Below, piece after piece: positions 21,340 through 30,819 of a stretch of 64,000 bases of DNA (within the stretch, counting starts at the first letter, position 1; each line of letters starts with the position of its first letter). This stretch comes from Paraburkholderia sp. SOS3. Lineage in GTDB: Bacteria; Pseudomonadota; Gammaproteobacteria; Burkholderiales; Burkholderiaceae. A model generated the notes under the pieces. It had not been told where the DNA came from. It saw nothing but the letters and a program-made list of their open reading frames with translations, and made no database searches. The position numbers and the translations under genes were made by a program. The DNA is taken from positions 4,154,001-4,218,000 of the forward strand of contig NZ_CP018811.1 of NCBI RefSeq assembly GCF_001922345.1, read 5' to 3'.

Positions 21340-21645
21340 GCGCATGGGGCGGCGGCTGAACACAGGGGGCTGGGTCTGGCGGCTTGTGTCTGGCGGCTGG
21401 ATTTGGCCGCTCGGTTTGCCCTCGGGCCGGTCGCTCAGTTTGGCCGTCGGAGTCGGTCGCGGCCGACGGGTCGGCCGGTCGCGTCGGCCTGGTCCGCCAG
21501 GCAAGGGACGCGAGGCCGCGCATGCGCATGCGCGGCCTCGCTCGTATGTTTCGGCATGGCGTTTGCTGCCCGACGCTTTGCCGCAGTCGCGGCCAAGGCC
21601 GGCCGGAAACGACTGCCATACGGTACATGACGACAAGGAGGCGGA
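21340..21645. other. Gap after ettA, no gene seen
   Basis: Apart from the perfect palindrome at 21510-21541, this 306-bp stretch is a low-complexity run of GG(C/T)-rich sequence with imperfect repeats of CTGGCGGCT and GGCCGGTCG type. No promoter or gene is evident. Confidence 0.5.
21510..21541. repeat. 32-bp perfect palindrome
   Basis: The left arm 21510-21525 (GCGAGGCCGCGCATGC) is the exact reverse complement of 21526-21541. There is no loop and no adjoining T-run, so it is not a standard terminator. It could extrude as a cruciform or bind a dimeric protein. Confidence 0.9.
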
Positions 21646-22791
21646 ATGACGATGTCGGTGGGCAAGCGCGTAATCGTCGGCGTGGTCGCCGTCATCATCG
21701 TGCTCGCGGTCGTGGCGCTTGGCGGTTTGTACTATGTTCAACGCGAAGTCAAAGCGCGCGTCACCGATGCGCTCGGGCCGCTCGGCAGCGCCGAGCGTAT
21801 CGACGTCGGCTTCACGTCGATCAGGCTTACCAACGTGCGGCTGATCGCGCCAAAAGACTGGCCGACGCCCGATACCTTGCGTGCCGCGCGGATCACGCTG
21901 GTACCGGATCTGCGTGACGCGTTCATGCGGCGGCCCTTGCACATCCGCGAAGTGGTGGTCAGCGATTTCACGCTGGCGGCAATTCGCAAGCCGGGCGGTA
22001 CGGTCGAGTTACTGCCGAATCTGCGGCAAACCATTGGCAGCACGCAGCCCGCGGCGAGCACACCCGCCGCGAGCACACCCGCCGCGCGCCAGGCACTGCC
22101 CGCGGAAAAGCTGATCGATCAGGTCCGCTTCGAGCGCGGCACATTCGATTTCTACGATCAAATGGTCAGCCAGCCGCCATACAAGGTCAGCGTGACCGAC
22201 GCAAATGCGACCGTCGATCACATTCATCTGCCGGAACTCGACGAACCGACGTCGGTGACGGTCACGGGCTCGATCAAGGGCCCCGAACATACCGGCAAGG
22301 TCGGACTCAACGGCTGGATCAGAATCGCGAACAAGGACTCGCAGCTGACGACGACGCTGCGCGGCGTCGATATCGTGATGCTCGACCCGTATATGCTCAA
22401 GAAGGCCGGCGCCAAAGCACGCGTGACGGGCGGCACGCTCGACCTGAGCGTCGAATCGACGGTGCGCGACTATCGGATCCACGCGCCCGGCATGCTGACG
22501 TTGCACCATCTGCGGCTTCAGGAATCGGACAACCCGCTCGACACGTTTCTGTCGATCCCGACGCGCGCGGCCGTCGCCGCACTGAAGAGCCATGGCGACG
22601 AGATCACGCTGCATTTCGTGCTCGACGGCAATCTGCGCGACCCGAAATTCAAGCTCAACGAAAGCCTGATGACCGAGCTGCGCGCGAACTTCGCGAAGGC
22701 GCTCGGCGTGAGCGCGGAGGGAGTCGCGAAGGGCGCCGGTGAAACGGTGAAGGGACTTGGCAACGCGTTGAAGAATCTGCTTGGGCAGTAA
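21646..22791 (+). CDS. Membrane-anchored AsmA/DUF748-like protein
   Basis: This 381-residue protein has one N-terminal membrane helix (residues 9-30) followed by a periplasmic beta-rich region. The pattern of a base domain, then IRLTNVRLIAP and repeated long strands, resembles AsmA-like or DUF748 proteins involved in envelope lipid homeostasis. A short Ala/Ser/Thr-Pro repeat (PAASTPAASTPAA) is at about 130-145. AAGGAGG lies 4 bp before the ATG, with a second ATG two codons later. The specific function is unknown. Confidence 0.65.
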   Translation: MTMSVGKRVIVGVVAVIIVLAVVALGGLYYVQREVKARVTDALGPLGSAERIDVGFTSIRLTNVRLIAPKDWPTPDTLRAARITLVPDLRDAFMRRPLHIREVVVSDFTLAAIRKPGGTVELLPNLRQTIGSTQPAASTPAASTPAARQALPAEKLIDQVRFERGTFDFYDQMVSQPPYKVSVTDANATVDHIHLPELDEPTSVTVTGSIKGPEHTGKVGLNGWIRIANKDSQLTTTLRGVDIVMLDPYMLKKAGAKARVTGGTLDLSVESTVRDYRIHAPGMLTLHHLRLQESDNPLDTFLSIPTRAAVAALKSHGDEITLHFVLDGNLRDPKFKLNESLMTELRANFAKALGVSAEGVAKGAGETVKGLGNALKNLLGQ

Positions 22792-22922
22792 GCGCGCGGC
22801 TGGATGAGCGAAGCGCATGAGCAAAGCGCACCAGCGTGCGCACGAGCCATGCGCGGCGCGTGCCGGCGACGCGTGCCGTCGCTGATCGCGCGGCGTGCCG
22901 GCCGCTGCACGCCGAACGCTGT

Positions 22923-23546
22923 TTAAACCGGCAAACCCAGTTCGCGCAGCTTCGCTTCGGTCTGTGCCGCGCTCGTATGGTGCACGCCATGCCAGCCGAG
23001 CGCACTCGCCGCTTCGGCATTCTTGAGGTTGTCGTCGATAAAGACGAGTTCGTGCGGCGCCACGCCCGGCACATGCGCTTCGATGCGCTCGCGCATCATG
23101 CCGAAGATCGCCGGGTCCGGCTTCACGAGCTTCACGCGCCCCGACACGATGATGTCGCGAAAGCGCCGCAGCACCGGATAGTTCTCCCACGCGTACGGGA
23201 ACGTCTCGGCGGACCAGTTCGTCAGGCCGAAGATCGGCACGCCGGCTGCATCGAGCTTATCGACCGTTGCGACGCCGTCGTGCAGTACGCCCGCGACCAT
23301 CTCGTGCCAGCGCTCGTAAAACGCGCGAATCAGCGGCTCATGATCGGGAAACTGCTCGATCAGTTCGGCCGTGCCCTCGGCAATCGGCTGGCCGCCGTCC
23401 TGCCGAATGACCCACTCCATCGTGCACACGTTCGCGAGAAACCACTGACGCTCGGTTTCGTCCGGAATCAGCGTGCGGTACAGATACTGCGGACTCCAGT
23501 CGATCAGCACGCCGCCGAAATCGAACACGACTGCCTTGATGGCCAT
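22923..23546 (-). CDS. HAD-superfamily hydrolase
   Basis: A 207-residue HAD-IA hydrolase beginning MAIKAVVFDFGGVLID. The nucleophile Asp is in VFDFGGV, LTNWS is motif II, and VFIDDNLKNAEAA is the metal motif. The FGGVLIDW variant is seen in the YihX/epoxide-hydrolase-N-like group, which act on sugar phosphates; the substrate here is unknown. It lies 68 bp after the aminopeptidase gene on the same strand and is the last gene of that probable operon. Confidence 0.85.
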   Translation of the reverse strand: MAIKAVVFDFGGVLIDWSPQYLYRTLIPDETERQWFLANVCTMEWVIRQDGGQPIAEGTAELIEQFPDHEPLIRAFYERWHEMVAGVLHDGVATVDKLDAAGVPIFGLTNWSAETFPYAWENYPVLRRFRDIIVSGRVKLVKPDPAIFGMMRERIEAHVPGVAPHELVFIDDNLKNAEAASALGWHGVHHTSAAQTEAKLRELGLPV

Positions 23547-23614
23547 GCAAACTCCGTTGTTGGTCGCAGAATTGAGTGAGAGCCCGGCGGCGTGGAGTTG
23601 GCGGATCGCGACGA

Positions 23615-25429
23615 TCAGATCGCCTTCGTCCGCGTCTCGAGCCACGCCTTCGCATCGCCCGACACATGCGGCGCGATTCGCGCGCGCACCGTCTCGTGAT
23701 ACGCGTTGAGCCACGCGCGCTCGTCGTCGCGCAACAGCGGCAGCGCGATGCAACGCGTGTCGATCGGGCACAGCGTCAGCGTTTCGAACTCGAGGAAATC
23801 GCCGAACTCGGTCTTGCCGGCCGCGCGATTGAGCACGAGGTTTTCGATGCGGATGCCCCATTTGCCCGGCCGGTAGATGCCCGGCTCGATCGACGTGATC
23901 ATCCCCTCTTCCATGGCGGTCCACGCTTCGGCCGGCGCGTAATGCGAGATGACCTGCGGTCCTTCGTGCACATTGAGGAAATAGCCGACGCCGTGGCCTG
24001 TGCCGTGACCGTAGTCGGCGCCGGCTTCCCAGATCGGTGCGCGCGCGATCGCGTCGAGCATCGGCGAGCGGATGCCGCGCGGAAAGCGCGCGCGCGACAG
24101 CGCGATCGTGCCTTTGAGCACCGTCGTGAAGTCGCGCCGGTGCGCATCGTCGATCGTACCGATCGGCACGACGCGTGTGATGTCGGTGGTGCCGCTCAGG
24201 TACTGGCCGCCCGAATCGATCAGCAGCAGCCCGTTGCCTTCGATCGTCGCATGCGACTCCGGCAGCGCGCGGTAGTGCGGCATCGCGCCGTTCGCGTTGA
24301 ATGCGGCGATCGTCGAAAAGCTCAACGTGACGAAGCCGGGACGGCGCGCGCGAGCCGCCGTCAGCCGTTCGTCGACGGTCAGTTCGGTGATCGTCTCGCG
24401 GCCGAGCGCGCCTTCGAACCATGCGAAGAATTCGGCGAGCGCCGCGCCGTCCTGTTCCATCGTCGCGCGCACGTGCGCGGCCTCGGCCTCGGTCTTGCGG
24501 GACTTGAACAGGGTGGTCGGATTGATCGCCTCGACCACCTTCACGTGCGACAGCACCGGCTGCAGCATGCCGAATGTCACGCGCCGCGGGTCCACCAGCA
24601 GCGTCGCGCCGGCGGGCAGCGCCGCGAGCGCACCGGCAGCCTGCGCGTACGGCTCGACGCGAACGCCATCGCGCGCAAGCGCGTCGGCGAGCGGCGCCGG
24701 CACCTTGCCCTCGACCACGAACAGCGTCGCACGATCGAGCCCGATCAGCGCATGCGCGACGAACACCGGGTTGTAGTTCACGTCGGCGCCGCGCAGATTC
24801 AGGAGCCACGCGAGATCGTCGAGCGTCGAAATGAAATGCCACTGCGCGCCTTGCTCCTGCATGGCGCGGCGCACCCGCGCGAGCTTGTCCGCGCGCGCGA
24901 CGCTCGCTTGCGGCGGCGCATGTTCGTAGACCGCATCGGCCGGCAGCGGCGGGCGTTGCGGCCAGATCGCATCGAGCAGATCGACGTCGGTGCGCAGCTT
25001 GACGCCGCGTGCCGCGAGCGCGTCGCCAAGCGCACGCGCCGCCGCGACCCCAAGCACCGCGCCGTCGACGCCGACCGTGCCGCCCGCCGCCACATTCTGC
25101 GCGAGCCATTCGATATGCGGCTGCGTCAACTGGCCGCCCATCATTTTCATGAGCGCAATGCCGGTGCCGGCCAGTTGCGTTTCGGCCTGCACCCAATAGC
25201 GGCTGTCGACCCACAGGCCCGCGAAGCCCGGCGTCACCACGAGCGTGCCGACCGAACCGGTGAAGCCCGATAGCCACTCGCGCCCTTTCCAGCGGCCCGG
25301 CAAATACTCGGACAGGTGCGGATCGGCCGACGGCACGAGATAAGCGGCAAGGCCCGCGTGCGTCATCGCGCCGCGCAGTTGCGCGATTCGTTCGGGAATC
25401 GATGCGGTTTCAGGGAGTCGGACGTTCAT
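23615..25429 (-). CDS. Xaa-Pro aminopeptidase, M24 family
   Basis: A 604-residue enzyme that removes N-terminal residues preceding proline. It resembles the three-domain eukaryote-like aminopeptidase P: two creatinase-like N-terminal domains, then a pita-bread catalytic domain with metal ligands in LLLIDSGGQYLSGTTDITR (Asp pair), GHGTGHGVGYFLNVHEGP (His) and late Glu residues (EPGIY). ATG 25429 is preceded by GGTGA; an in-frame TTG at 25441 is less likely. It lies between the GlsB-like gene and the HAD gene. Confidence 0.9.
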   Translation of the reverse strand: MNVRLPETASIPERIAQLRGAMTHAGLAAYLVPSADPHLSEYLPGRWKGREWLSGFTGSVGTLVVTPGFAGLWVDSRYWVQAETQLAGTGIALMKMMGGQLTQPHIEWLAQNVAAGGTVGVDGAVLGVAAARALGDALAARGVKLRTDVDLLDAIWPQRPPLPADAVYEHAPPQASVARADKLARVRRAMQEQGAQWHFISTLDDLAWLLNLRGADVNYNPVFVAHALIGLDRATLFVVEGKVPAPLADALARDGVRVEPYAQAAGALAALPAGATLLVDPRRVTFGMLQPVLSHVKVVEAINPTTLFKSRKTEAEAAHVRATMEQDGAALAEFFAWFEGALGRETITELTVDERLTAARARRPGFVTLSFSTIAAFNANGAMPHYRALPESHATIEGNGLLLIDSGGQYLSGTTDITRVVPIGTIDDAHRRDFTTVLKGTIALSRARFPRGIRSPMLDAIARAPIWEAGADYGHGTGHGVGYFLNVHEGPQVISHYAPAEAWTAMEEGMITSIEPGIYRPGKWGIRIENLVLNRAAGKTEFGDFLEFETLTLCPIDTRCIALPLLRDDERAWLNAYHETVRARIAPHVSGDAKAWLETRTKAI

Positions 25430-25459
25430 CGTGTTCACCAAAAGATATTGAGCGGCATC

Positions 25460-25717
25460 TCAGCGCCGCCGTGACAGCAGGCCGACCGCGGCGGCGACCG
25501 CGACGAGCGCGACCGCCGTGCAGACCGGCCATTCGAGCGTATCGCCATCGTGAAACAGCGTCGTGACGTTGCCGGCCATGCGCGCCAGGGCCGCGCCGAG
25601 CACGCCCGCGAGCACTGCCACCCATAGCCGCGCGCCGCTTCTGCGCCGCAGCGGATGCAGCCACCAGCCCGCCAGCCCGACCGCGATGCCGACGACGACG
25701 ACGCCGGACCACCCCAT
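25460..25717 (-). CDS. Small GlsB/YeaQ/YmgE-like membrane protein
   Basis: An 85-residue protein starting MGWSGVVVVGIAVGLAGWWL, with three hydrophobic segments joined by short Arg-rich loops (HPLRRRSGARLW). Size, Gly-rich helices and topology match the transglycosylase-associated GlsB/YeaQ family, whose exact role is unknown. I chose the ATG at 25717, with GAGGGGCG upstream. An in-frame ATG near 25855 would add an Arg/Lys-rich soluble extension that looks non-coding. Confidence 0.65.
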   Translation of the reverse strand: MGWSGVVVVGIAVGLAGWWLHPLRRRSGARLWVAVLAGVLGAALARMAGNVTTLFHDGDTLEWPVCTAVALVAVAAAVGLLSRRR

Positions 25718-25991
25718 CAGCGACGCCCCTCGGGCCGCGACGGAATTGTCCGAAGTTTCGGATTTGTCCCATTTGCCGGCACGCCGACGATAGTTAGCAT
25801 TTTTTCTCTCATTAACCAGAAGGTCAGCACGGCGCTTATCTGCGCCGCTGTTCATCGGCGGTTCGCCAGCAGTCGCGCGGCGATGGGTAGCGGTTGAGTT
25901 TAGGGGCGGGAATAACGTTAGGCAAGCCACCACGCCTACGCGCTCGCCCCCTCGCTCACAAGCTTAAGGCGCCGGTCTGCAACGCGTCCCC

Positions 25992-26744
25992 ATGCGAATC
26001 GCCCTCATCGAGCCGGACCTTCGCCACGCGGCACTCGTCACCCGCCTGCTGCTCGCCGCAGGCCACGCGTGCCAGCACTTCAGCGCGAGCGAGCCGTTCC
26101 TCTGCAGCGCCCGGCAGCTTTTCTTCGATCTTCTCGTCACCGAAGTCTGGGCCGGCGACCGCTGCGCCGAAGACGTCATCGCGCTCGCGCGCGAGGTGCT
26201 GCCGGGCCTGCCCATCATCGTCACGATGAAAGCGCCGCGCGAAAGCGAACTCGTCGCGGCGCTGCACGCGGGCGCCGACGACTGCGTCGCGAAGCCGGTG
26301 CGTGGCCCCGAAATGCTCGCCCGCGTCGATGCGCTGATTCGCCGCGCGGGCTTTCGCCGGCCGCGCAACCGCGCGCGCGAGACGTTCGGCGAATATGCGT
26401 TCGACGGCGGACGCTCGCTCGTCGTCTGTCGGGGTCAGGTCATTCCGATGACACCGAAGGAACTGCGCTTCGCGCTTCTGCTGTTTTCCAATATGTCGCG
26501 GCCCGTTTCGCGCGCCCAGATACTTGAAACGGTCTGGGGCCGCCGCGACATCAAGTCGCGCACGCTCGACACGCATGCCTCGCGCATCCGCGCGAAGCTC
26601 GAATTGCGGCCCGAGCGCGGCTACGCGTTGACGCCGTTGTACGGCTACGGCTACCGGCTCGACCCGGTCTCCGCCGCAGACGGCAACGGCGACGGGGACG
26701 GGGACGAGCCGCCCCGGACTGAAACAATCGTGGAAACGCTATAA
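25992..26744 (+). CDS. Orphan OmpR-type response regulator with degenerate receiver
   Basis: A 250-residue DNA-binding protein with an N-terminal CheY-like fold and a C-terminal winged helix (TPKELRFALLLF... SRTLDTHASRIRAKL). The phospho-acceptor position, normally Asp, is Glu51 (FDLLVTEVWAG). The acidic pair at the N-terminus is IEPD, with Pro replacing one Asp, and the usual Thr is replaced by Met79; Lys101 is kept. It is therefore a pseudo-receiver unlikely to be switched by normal phosphorylation. No histidine kinase is nearby. Its stop codon overlaps the hemA -10 element. The C-terminal tail is Gly/Asp-rich (GNGDGDGDE). Confidence 0.85.
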   Translation: MRIALIEPDLRHAALVTRLLLAAGHACQHFSASEPFLCSARQLFFDLLVTEVWAGDRCAEDVIALAREVLPGLPIIVTMKAPRESELVAALHAGADDCVAKPVRGPEMLARVDALIRRAGFRRPRNRARETFGEYAFDGGRSLVVCRGQVIPMTPKELRFALLLFSNMSRPVSRAQILETVWGRRDIKSRTLDTHASRIRAKLELRPERGYALTPLYGYGYRLDPVSAADGNGDGDGDEPPRTETIVETL

Positions 26745-26745
26745 T
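26740..26745 (+). promoter_or_regulatory. hemA -10 element
   Basis: A consensus TATAAT overlaps the stop codon of the upstream regulator gene and lies 49 bp before the hemA ATG. No good -35 is visible 16-18 bp upstream (GACTGA), so the promoter may need an activator. Confidence 0.55.
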
Positions 26746-26746
26746 A

Positions 26747-26767
26747 TGGGGCTAAACCATAGCCCCA
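26747..26767 (+). promoter_or_regulatory. Inverted repeat at the hemA transcription start
   Basis: TGGGGCTA (26747-26754) and TAGCCCCA (26760-26767) form perfect 8-bp arms around a 5-bp centre. It starts just after the -10 element, so it would be either an operator over the start site or a hairpin at the extreme 5' end of the hemA mRNA. Confidence 0.6.
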
Positions 26768-26788
26768 GTTGCCGGGCTGTCCCCATTT

Positions 26789-28075
26789 ATGCAGCTTTTA
26801 ACGATCGGAATCAATCACCACACTGCGCCAGTCGCCCTGCGCGAACGCGTGGCGTTTCCGCTCGAACAGATCAAGCCTGCGCTCGACGCGTTCAAGGCGC
26901 TGTGGCTCGGCCGCGCGGCGCCCAACGCGCCTGAAGCCGCGATCCTCTCCACCTGCAACCGCACCGAACTCTACTGCGCCACCGACGACCACGCGGCCCG
27001 CGAAGCCGCGATCCGATGGCTGTCGATGTACCACAACCTCCCGGTCGACGAACTCGCACCGCATGTCTACGCGCTGCCGCAGTCGGAAGCCGTGCGCCAC
27101 GCGTTTCGCGTCGCATCGGGGCTCGATTCGATGGTGCTCGGTGAAACCCAGATCGTCGGTCAGATGAAGGACGCGGTGCGCACGGCATCCGAGGCCGGCG
27201 CGCTCGGCACGTATCTGAACCAGCTGTTCCAGCGCACGTTCGCCGTGGCGAAGGAAGTGCGCAGCACGACCGAAATCGGTGCGCAGTCGGTATCGATGGC
27301 CGCTGCGGCCGTGCGGCTCGCGCAGCGCATTTTCGACAAGGTATCGAACCAGCGCGTGCTTTTTATCGGCGCCGGCGAAATGATCGAGCTGTGCGCGACG
27401 CACTTCGCCGCGCAACAGCCGCGTGAACTCGTGATCGCGAACCGTACCGCCGAGCGCGGCGAGCGCCTCGCCGAACGTTTCAACGGCCGCGCGATTCAGC
27501 TTGCCGAGCTGCCCACGCGCATGCACGAATTCGACATCATCGTGTCGTGCACGGCGTCGACGCTGCCTATCATCGGCCTGGGCGCAGTCGAGCGCGCGGT
27601 CAAGGCGCGCCGTCACCGCCCGATTTTCATGGTCGATCTCGCTGTGCCGCGCGACATCGAGCCGGAAGTCGGCTTGCTCGAAGACGTGTTCCTGTACACC
27701 GTCGACGATCTCGGCGCGATCGTCCGCGAAGGCAATGCGTCGCGTCAGGCGGCCGTCGCGCAGGCCGAGGCGATCATCGAAACGCGCGTGCAGAACTTCA
27801 TGCAGTGGCTCGACGCGCGCAGCATCGTGCCGGTCATTCGCCATATGCATACGCAAGCGGACGCGCTGCGCCGCGCCGAAGTCGATAAAGCGCTCAAGAT
27901 GCTCGCGCGCGGCGACGATCCGGCCGTCGTGCTCGAAGCGCTGTCGCAATCCATCACGAACAAGTTGATCCACGGTCCGACGCATGCGTTGAACCGCGCG
28001 AACAGCGACAACCGCGCCACCCTCATTGAACTGATGAGCGGCTTCTACAAACACAATCACACGCCCGAGCGTTAG
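26789..28075 (+). CDS. hemA: Glutamyl-tRNA reductase
   Basis: HemA (428 residues) reduces glutamyl-tRNA to glutamate-1-semialdehyde, the committed step of tetrapyrrole synthesis. The catalytic Cys56 is in STCNRTELY, and the NADPH-binding loop is GAGEMIEL. The C-terminal helical dimerisation region ends at the stop, which is spanned by an 8-bp inverted repeat (28069-28087). It is the first gene of a run with prfA, prmC, grxD and ubiX, a common Burkholderia order. Confidence 0.96.
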   Translation: MQLLTIGINHHTAPVALRERVAFPLEQIKPALDAFKALWLGRAAPNAPEAAILSTCNRTELYCATDDHAAREAAIRWLSMYHNLPVDELAPHVYALPQSEAVRHAFRVASGLDSMVLGETQIVGQMKDAVRTASEAGALGTYLNQLFQRTFAVAKEVRSTTEIGAQSVSMAAAAVRLAQRIFDKVSNQRVLFIGAGEMIELCATHFAAQQPRELVIANRTAERGERLAERFNGRAIQLAELPTRMHEFDIIVSCTASTLPIIGLGAVERAVKARRHRPIFMVDLAVPRDIEPEVGLLEDVFLYTVDDLGAIVREGNASRQAAVAQAEAIIETRVQNFMQWLDARSIVPVIRHMHTQADALRRAEVDKALKMLARGDDPAVVLEALSQSITNKLIHGPTHALNRANSDNRATLIELMSGFYKHNHTPER

Positions 28076-28261
28076 CTGCGCTAACGCACATCGAGCGTCG
28101 GCGCTCCGGGCAGCCAGCAGCAACTGGCGCTTTCCGGAACGTGCGCGGCGCCCCGGCCCGCGGCCGTAGTGCCTGTTTGCAGTTCCGTGGTACAGGCCGC
28201 CCGCTTCCCGAATTCTGGCTATCGCTTCCGGAGCCCCGCTCCGGAGCGCAACGAAAATCCG

Positions 28262-29344
28262 ATGAAAACGAGCATGCAAAGCAAGCTCGACCAGCTCACG
28301 ACACGGCTGGCCGAACTGAATGACCTGTTGAGCCGCGCGGACGTCACCGCGAATCTCGATCAATACCGCAAGCTCACGCGCGAGCATGCGGAGCTCGGAC
28401 CCGTAGTCGAGCATTACGCGCTGTGGCGCCGGGCCGTCAACGATGCGGCGACCGCGCAGGAACTGATGTCGGATCCGTCGATGAAGGAATTCGCCGAAGA
28501 AGAAAACCGCGCGGCGCGCGAGCGGATGGAGCAGCTCGAGGCGGAATTGCAGCGCATGCTGCTGCCGAAAGACCCGAACGACGAGCGCAATATCTTCCTC
28601 GAAATCCGCGCGGGCACGGGCGGCGACGAGTCGGCGCTGTTCGCGGGCGATTTGCTGCGCATGTATCTGCGCTATGCGGAGCGTAATCGCTGGCAGGTCG
28701 AAATGATGTCGGCAAGCGAATCGGACCTCGGCGGCTATAAGGAAGTGATCGTGCGCATTGCGGGCGAGGCGGCTTACTCGAAGCTCAAGTTCGAATCGGG
28801 CGGACATCGCGTGCAGCGCGTGCCGGCCACCGAAACGCAAGGCCGCATCCATACGTCCGCGTGCACGGTCGCGGTCATGCCGGAAGCCGATGAAATCGGC
28901 GAAGTCGAGATCAATCCGTCCGATCTGCGCATCGATACGTTCCGCGCGTCGGGTGCCGGCGGCCAGCACATCAACAAAACGGACTCGGCCGTGCGCGTCA
29001 CGCACTTGCCGACGGGTATCGTCGTCGAGTGCCAGGACGATCGCTCGCAGCACAAGAACAAGGACCGCGCGCTCAAAGTGCTCGCGGCGCGCATCAAGGA
29101 CAAGCAATACCACGAGCAGCACGCGAAGGAAGCGGCCACGCGCAAGAGCCTGATCGGTTCGGGCGACCGCTCGGAGCGCATCCGCACCTACAACTTCCCG
29201 CAAGGGCGGCTCACCGATCACCGCATCAACCTGACGCTGTATCGGCTCGAAGCGATCATGGAGGGCGATCTCGACGAGCTGATCGCCGCGCTCGTCAGCG
29301 AGCATCAGGCCGAGTTGCTCGCGTCGCTCGGGGACGCGGAATAA
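28262..29344 (+). CDS. prfA: Peptide chain release factor 1
   Basis: RF1 (360 residues, standard length) terminates translation at UAA and UAG. The stop-codon recognition tripeptide PAT lies in [10 protein letters not shown], and the catalytic GGQ lies in [18 protein letters not shown] 28262 begins [12 protein letters not shown]. PrmC, encoded next, methylates the GGQ glutamine, so the neighbours form a functional pair. Confidence 0.97.
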   Translation: MKTSMQSKLDQLTTRLAELNDLLSRADVTANLDQYRKLTREHAELGPVVEHYALWRRAVNDAATAQELMSDPSMKEFAEEENRAARERMEQLEAELQRMLLPKDPNDERNIFLEIRAGTGGDESALFAGDLLRMYLRYAERNRWQVEMMSASESDLGGYKEVIVRIAGEAAYSKLKFESGGHRVQRVPATETQGRIHTSACTVAVMPEADEIGEVEINPSDLRIDTFRASGAGGQHINKTDSAVRVTHLPTGIVVECQDDRSQHKNKDRALKVLAARIKDKQYHEQHAKEAATRKSLIGSGDRSERIRTYNFPQGRLTDHRINLTLYRLEAIMEGDLDELIAALVSEHQAELLASLGDAE

Positions 29345-29376
29345 GCGGCGGAACGACCGGCGAGACGAGCAGAAAA

Positions 29377-30336
29377 ATGAGCGACGAAAGGTCCGGCAGA
29401 GTATCCGGCGAATCGGAACCGGCCACGGTTGCCGCGCTGCTTCGCGCGTCGTCGCTGCCGGCGCTCGAGGCGCGCATTCTGCTCGGGCATGCTCTGGGCT
29501 GGCGGCGGACCGAACTGATCACGCGCGCCGAAGAACCGCTCGATGCTGCGCAGGTCGCGCTCTGGTATCGGCTCGAAGCGCGGCGCGTCGCGGGCGAGCC
29601 GGTCGCGCAACTGGTCGGCGCGCGCGAGTTCTACGGACTCGAATTCGAAGTCACGCCGCATGTGCTGATTCCGCGGCCGGAGACCGAACTGCTGGTCGAA
29701 ACCGCGCTCCACGTCATCGCCAACCGCACACGCCCGCGTGTGCTCGATCTCGGCACGGGAACCGGCGCGATTGCGGTCGCGATCGCGTCCGCGCGGCCCG
29801 ATGCGCAGGTGTGGGCGGTCGACCGGTCGATTGATGCGTTGCAGGTCGCCGCGCGCAATGCGGCACGTCTGCTCGATGCACAACGCCCCGGCGGCGCGCT
29901 GACCTTGCTGCATGGCGACTGGTACGCACCGCTCGACGCCCTGCGCGAAGGGCCACCCGGCGGCTCGCCTGACGCCCCGCCGCTGCGCTTCGATGCGATC
30001 GTCAGCAATCCGCCGTATATCGCCGGCGACGATCCGCATCTCGCGCAAGGCGATCTGCGCTTCGAGCCGCGCGGCGCGCTGACGGACGAAGCCGATGGCT
30101 TATCCGCGATACGTTCGATCGTGACGGAGGCGCCCGCATGGCTCGCCGCGCGCGGCGCGCTGTGGATCGAGCATGGCTACGATCAGGCCGCGGCCGTGCG
30201 CGCGCTGCTTGCCGCGCATGGGTTCCACGACGTGCGCTCCGTATGCGATCTGGCCGGCATCGAACGCATCAGCGGCGGCGAGCGGCCGCCGTCGGCACCG
30301 TCGGCTCGTCCTGACGAAATCCGCTATCATTTGTAG
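29377..30336 (+). CDS. prmC: Release factor glutamine methyltransferase
   Basis: PrmC methylates the GGQ glutamine of RF1 and RF2. The SAM-binding motif DLGTGTG is at 124-130 and the catalytic NPPY at 211-214 ([15 protein letters not shown]). At 319 residues it is about 40 longer than E. coli PrmC. Part of the difference is a Pro/Gly-rich insertion ([14 protein letters not shown], about 189-202) just before the NPPY strand. ATG 29377 lies 32 bp after prfA. Confidence 0.95.
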   Translation: MSDERSGRVSGESEPATVAALLRASSLPALEARILLGHALGWRRTELITRAEEPLDAAQVALWYRLEARRVAGEPVAQLVGAREFYGLEFEVTPHVLIPRPETELLVETALHVIANRTRPRVLDLGTGTGAIAVAIASARPDAQVWAVDRSIDALQVAARNAARLLDAQRPGGALTLLHGDWYAPLDALREGPPGGSPDAPPLRFDAIVSNPPYIAGDDPHLAQGDLRFEPRGALTDEADGLSAIRSIVTEAPAWLAARGALWIEHGYDQAAAVRALLAAHGFHDVRSVCDLAGIERISGGERPPSAPSARPDEIRYHL

Positions 30337-30372
30337 TCAACCCCACTCATTTCCCGAATCGCAAGGTCAGTC

Positions 30373-30684
30373 ATGGATACGCAACAACGCATCAAGCAGA
30401 TCGTCGACGAAAACGCCGTCGTGCTCTTCATGAAGGGCAACGCGCAGTTTCCGATGTGCGGCTTCTCGGGCCGCGCGGTGCAGATCCTGAAGGCATGCGG
30501 CGTCGACGAGTTCAAGACCGTCAACGTGCTCGAAGACGACGAGGTCCGCCAGGGCATCAAGGCATTCTCGAACTGGCCGACCATCCCGCAGCTCTACGTG
30601 AAGGGCGAATTCGTCGGCGGCTCGGACATCATGATGGAGATGTACCAGTCGGGCGAACTCCAGCAGTTGTTTACCGCGGCTTAA
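30373..30684 (+). CDS. grxD: Monothiol glutaredoxin, Grx4 type
   Basis: A 103-residue CGFS-type glutaredoxin that carries or delivers iron-sulfur clusters. The active site is [10 protein letters not shown] (Cys29), with the cis-Pro region WPTIPQLYV and the glutathione-binding GGSDI. ATG 30373 follows prmC by 36 bp and is probably in the same transcript. Confidence 0.95.
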   Translation: MDTQQRIKQIVDENAVVLFMKGNAQFPMCGFSGRAVQILKACGVDEFKTVNVLEDDEVRQGIKAFSNWPTIPQLYVKGEFVGGSDIMMEMYQSGELQQLFTAA

Positions 30685-30819
30685 CGAAACGCATCAGCGG
30701 AACAAGGGCCCGCGACGCCTGCGGGCCGCCTTGGGCGTCGGCCGCATGGCCACCTGCACGGGTACCCCGCCGCGGCCGCCCAATAGCTGCCTGATAGCCT
30801 GCCGGTTGCGAGGCACTTC

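Noticed and set aside
28069..28087. GCGTTAGC/GCTAACGC hairpin at the hemA stop as a terminator
   Set aside because: Arms are perfect but no T-run follows on either strand, and prfA continues downstream in a familiar operon order.
26798..29305. 835-codon minus-strand frame opposite hemA and prfA
   Set aside because: It lies antisense to hemA and prfA, whose catalytic motifs are intact. Arg-rich composition and lack of a start context mark it as a shadow.
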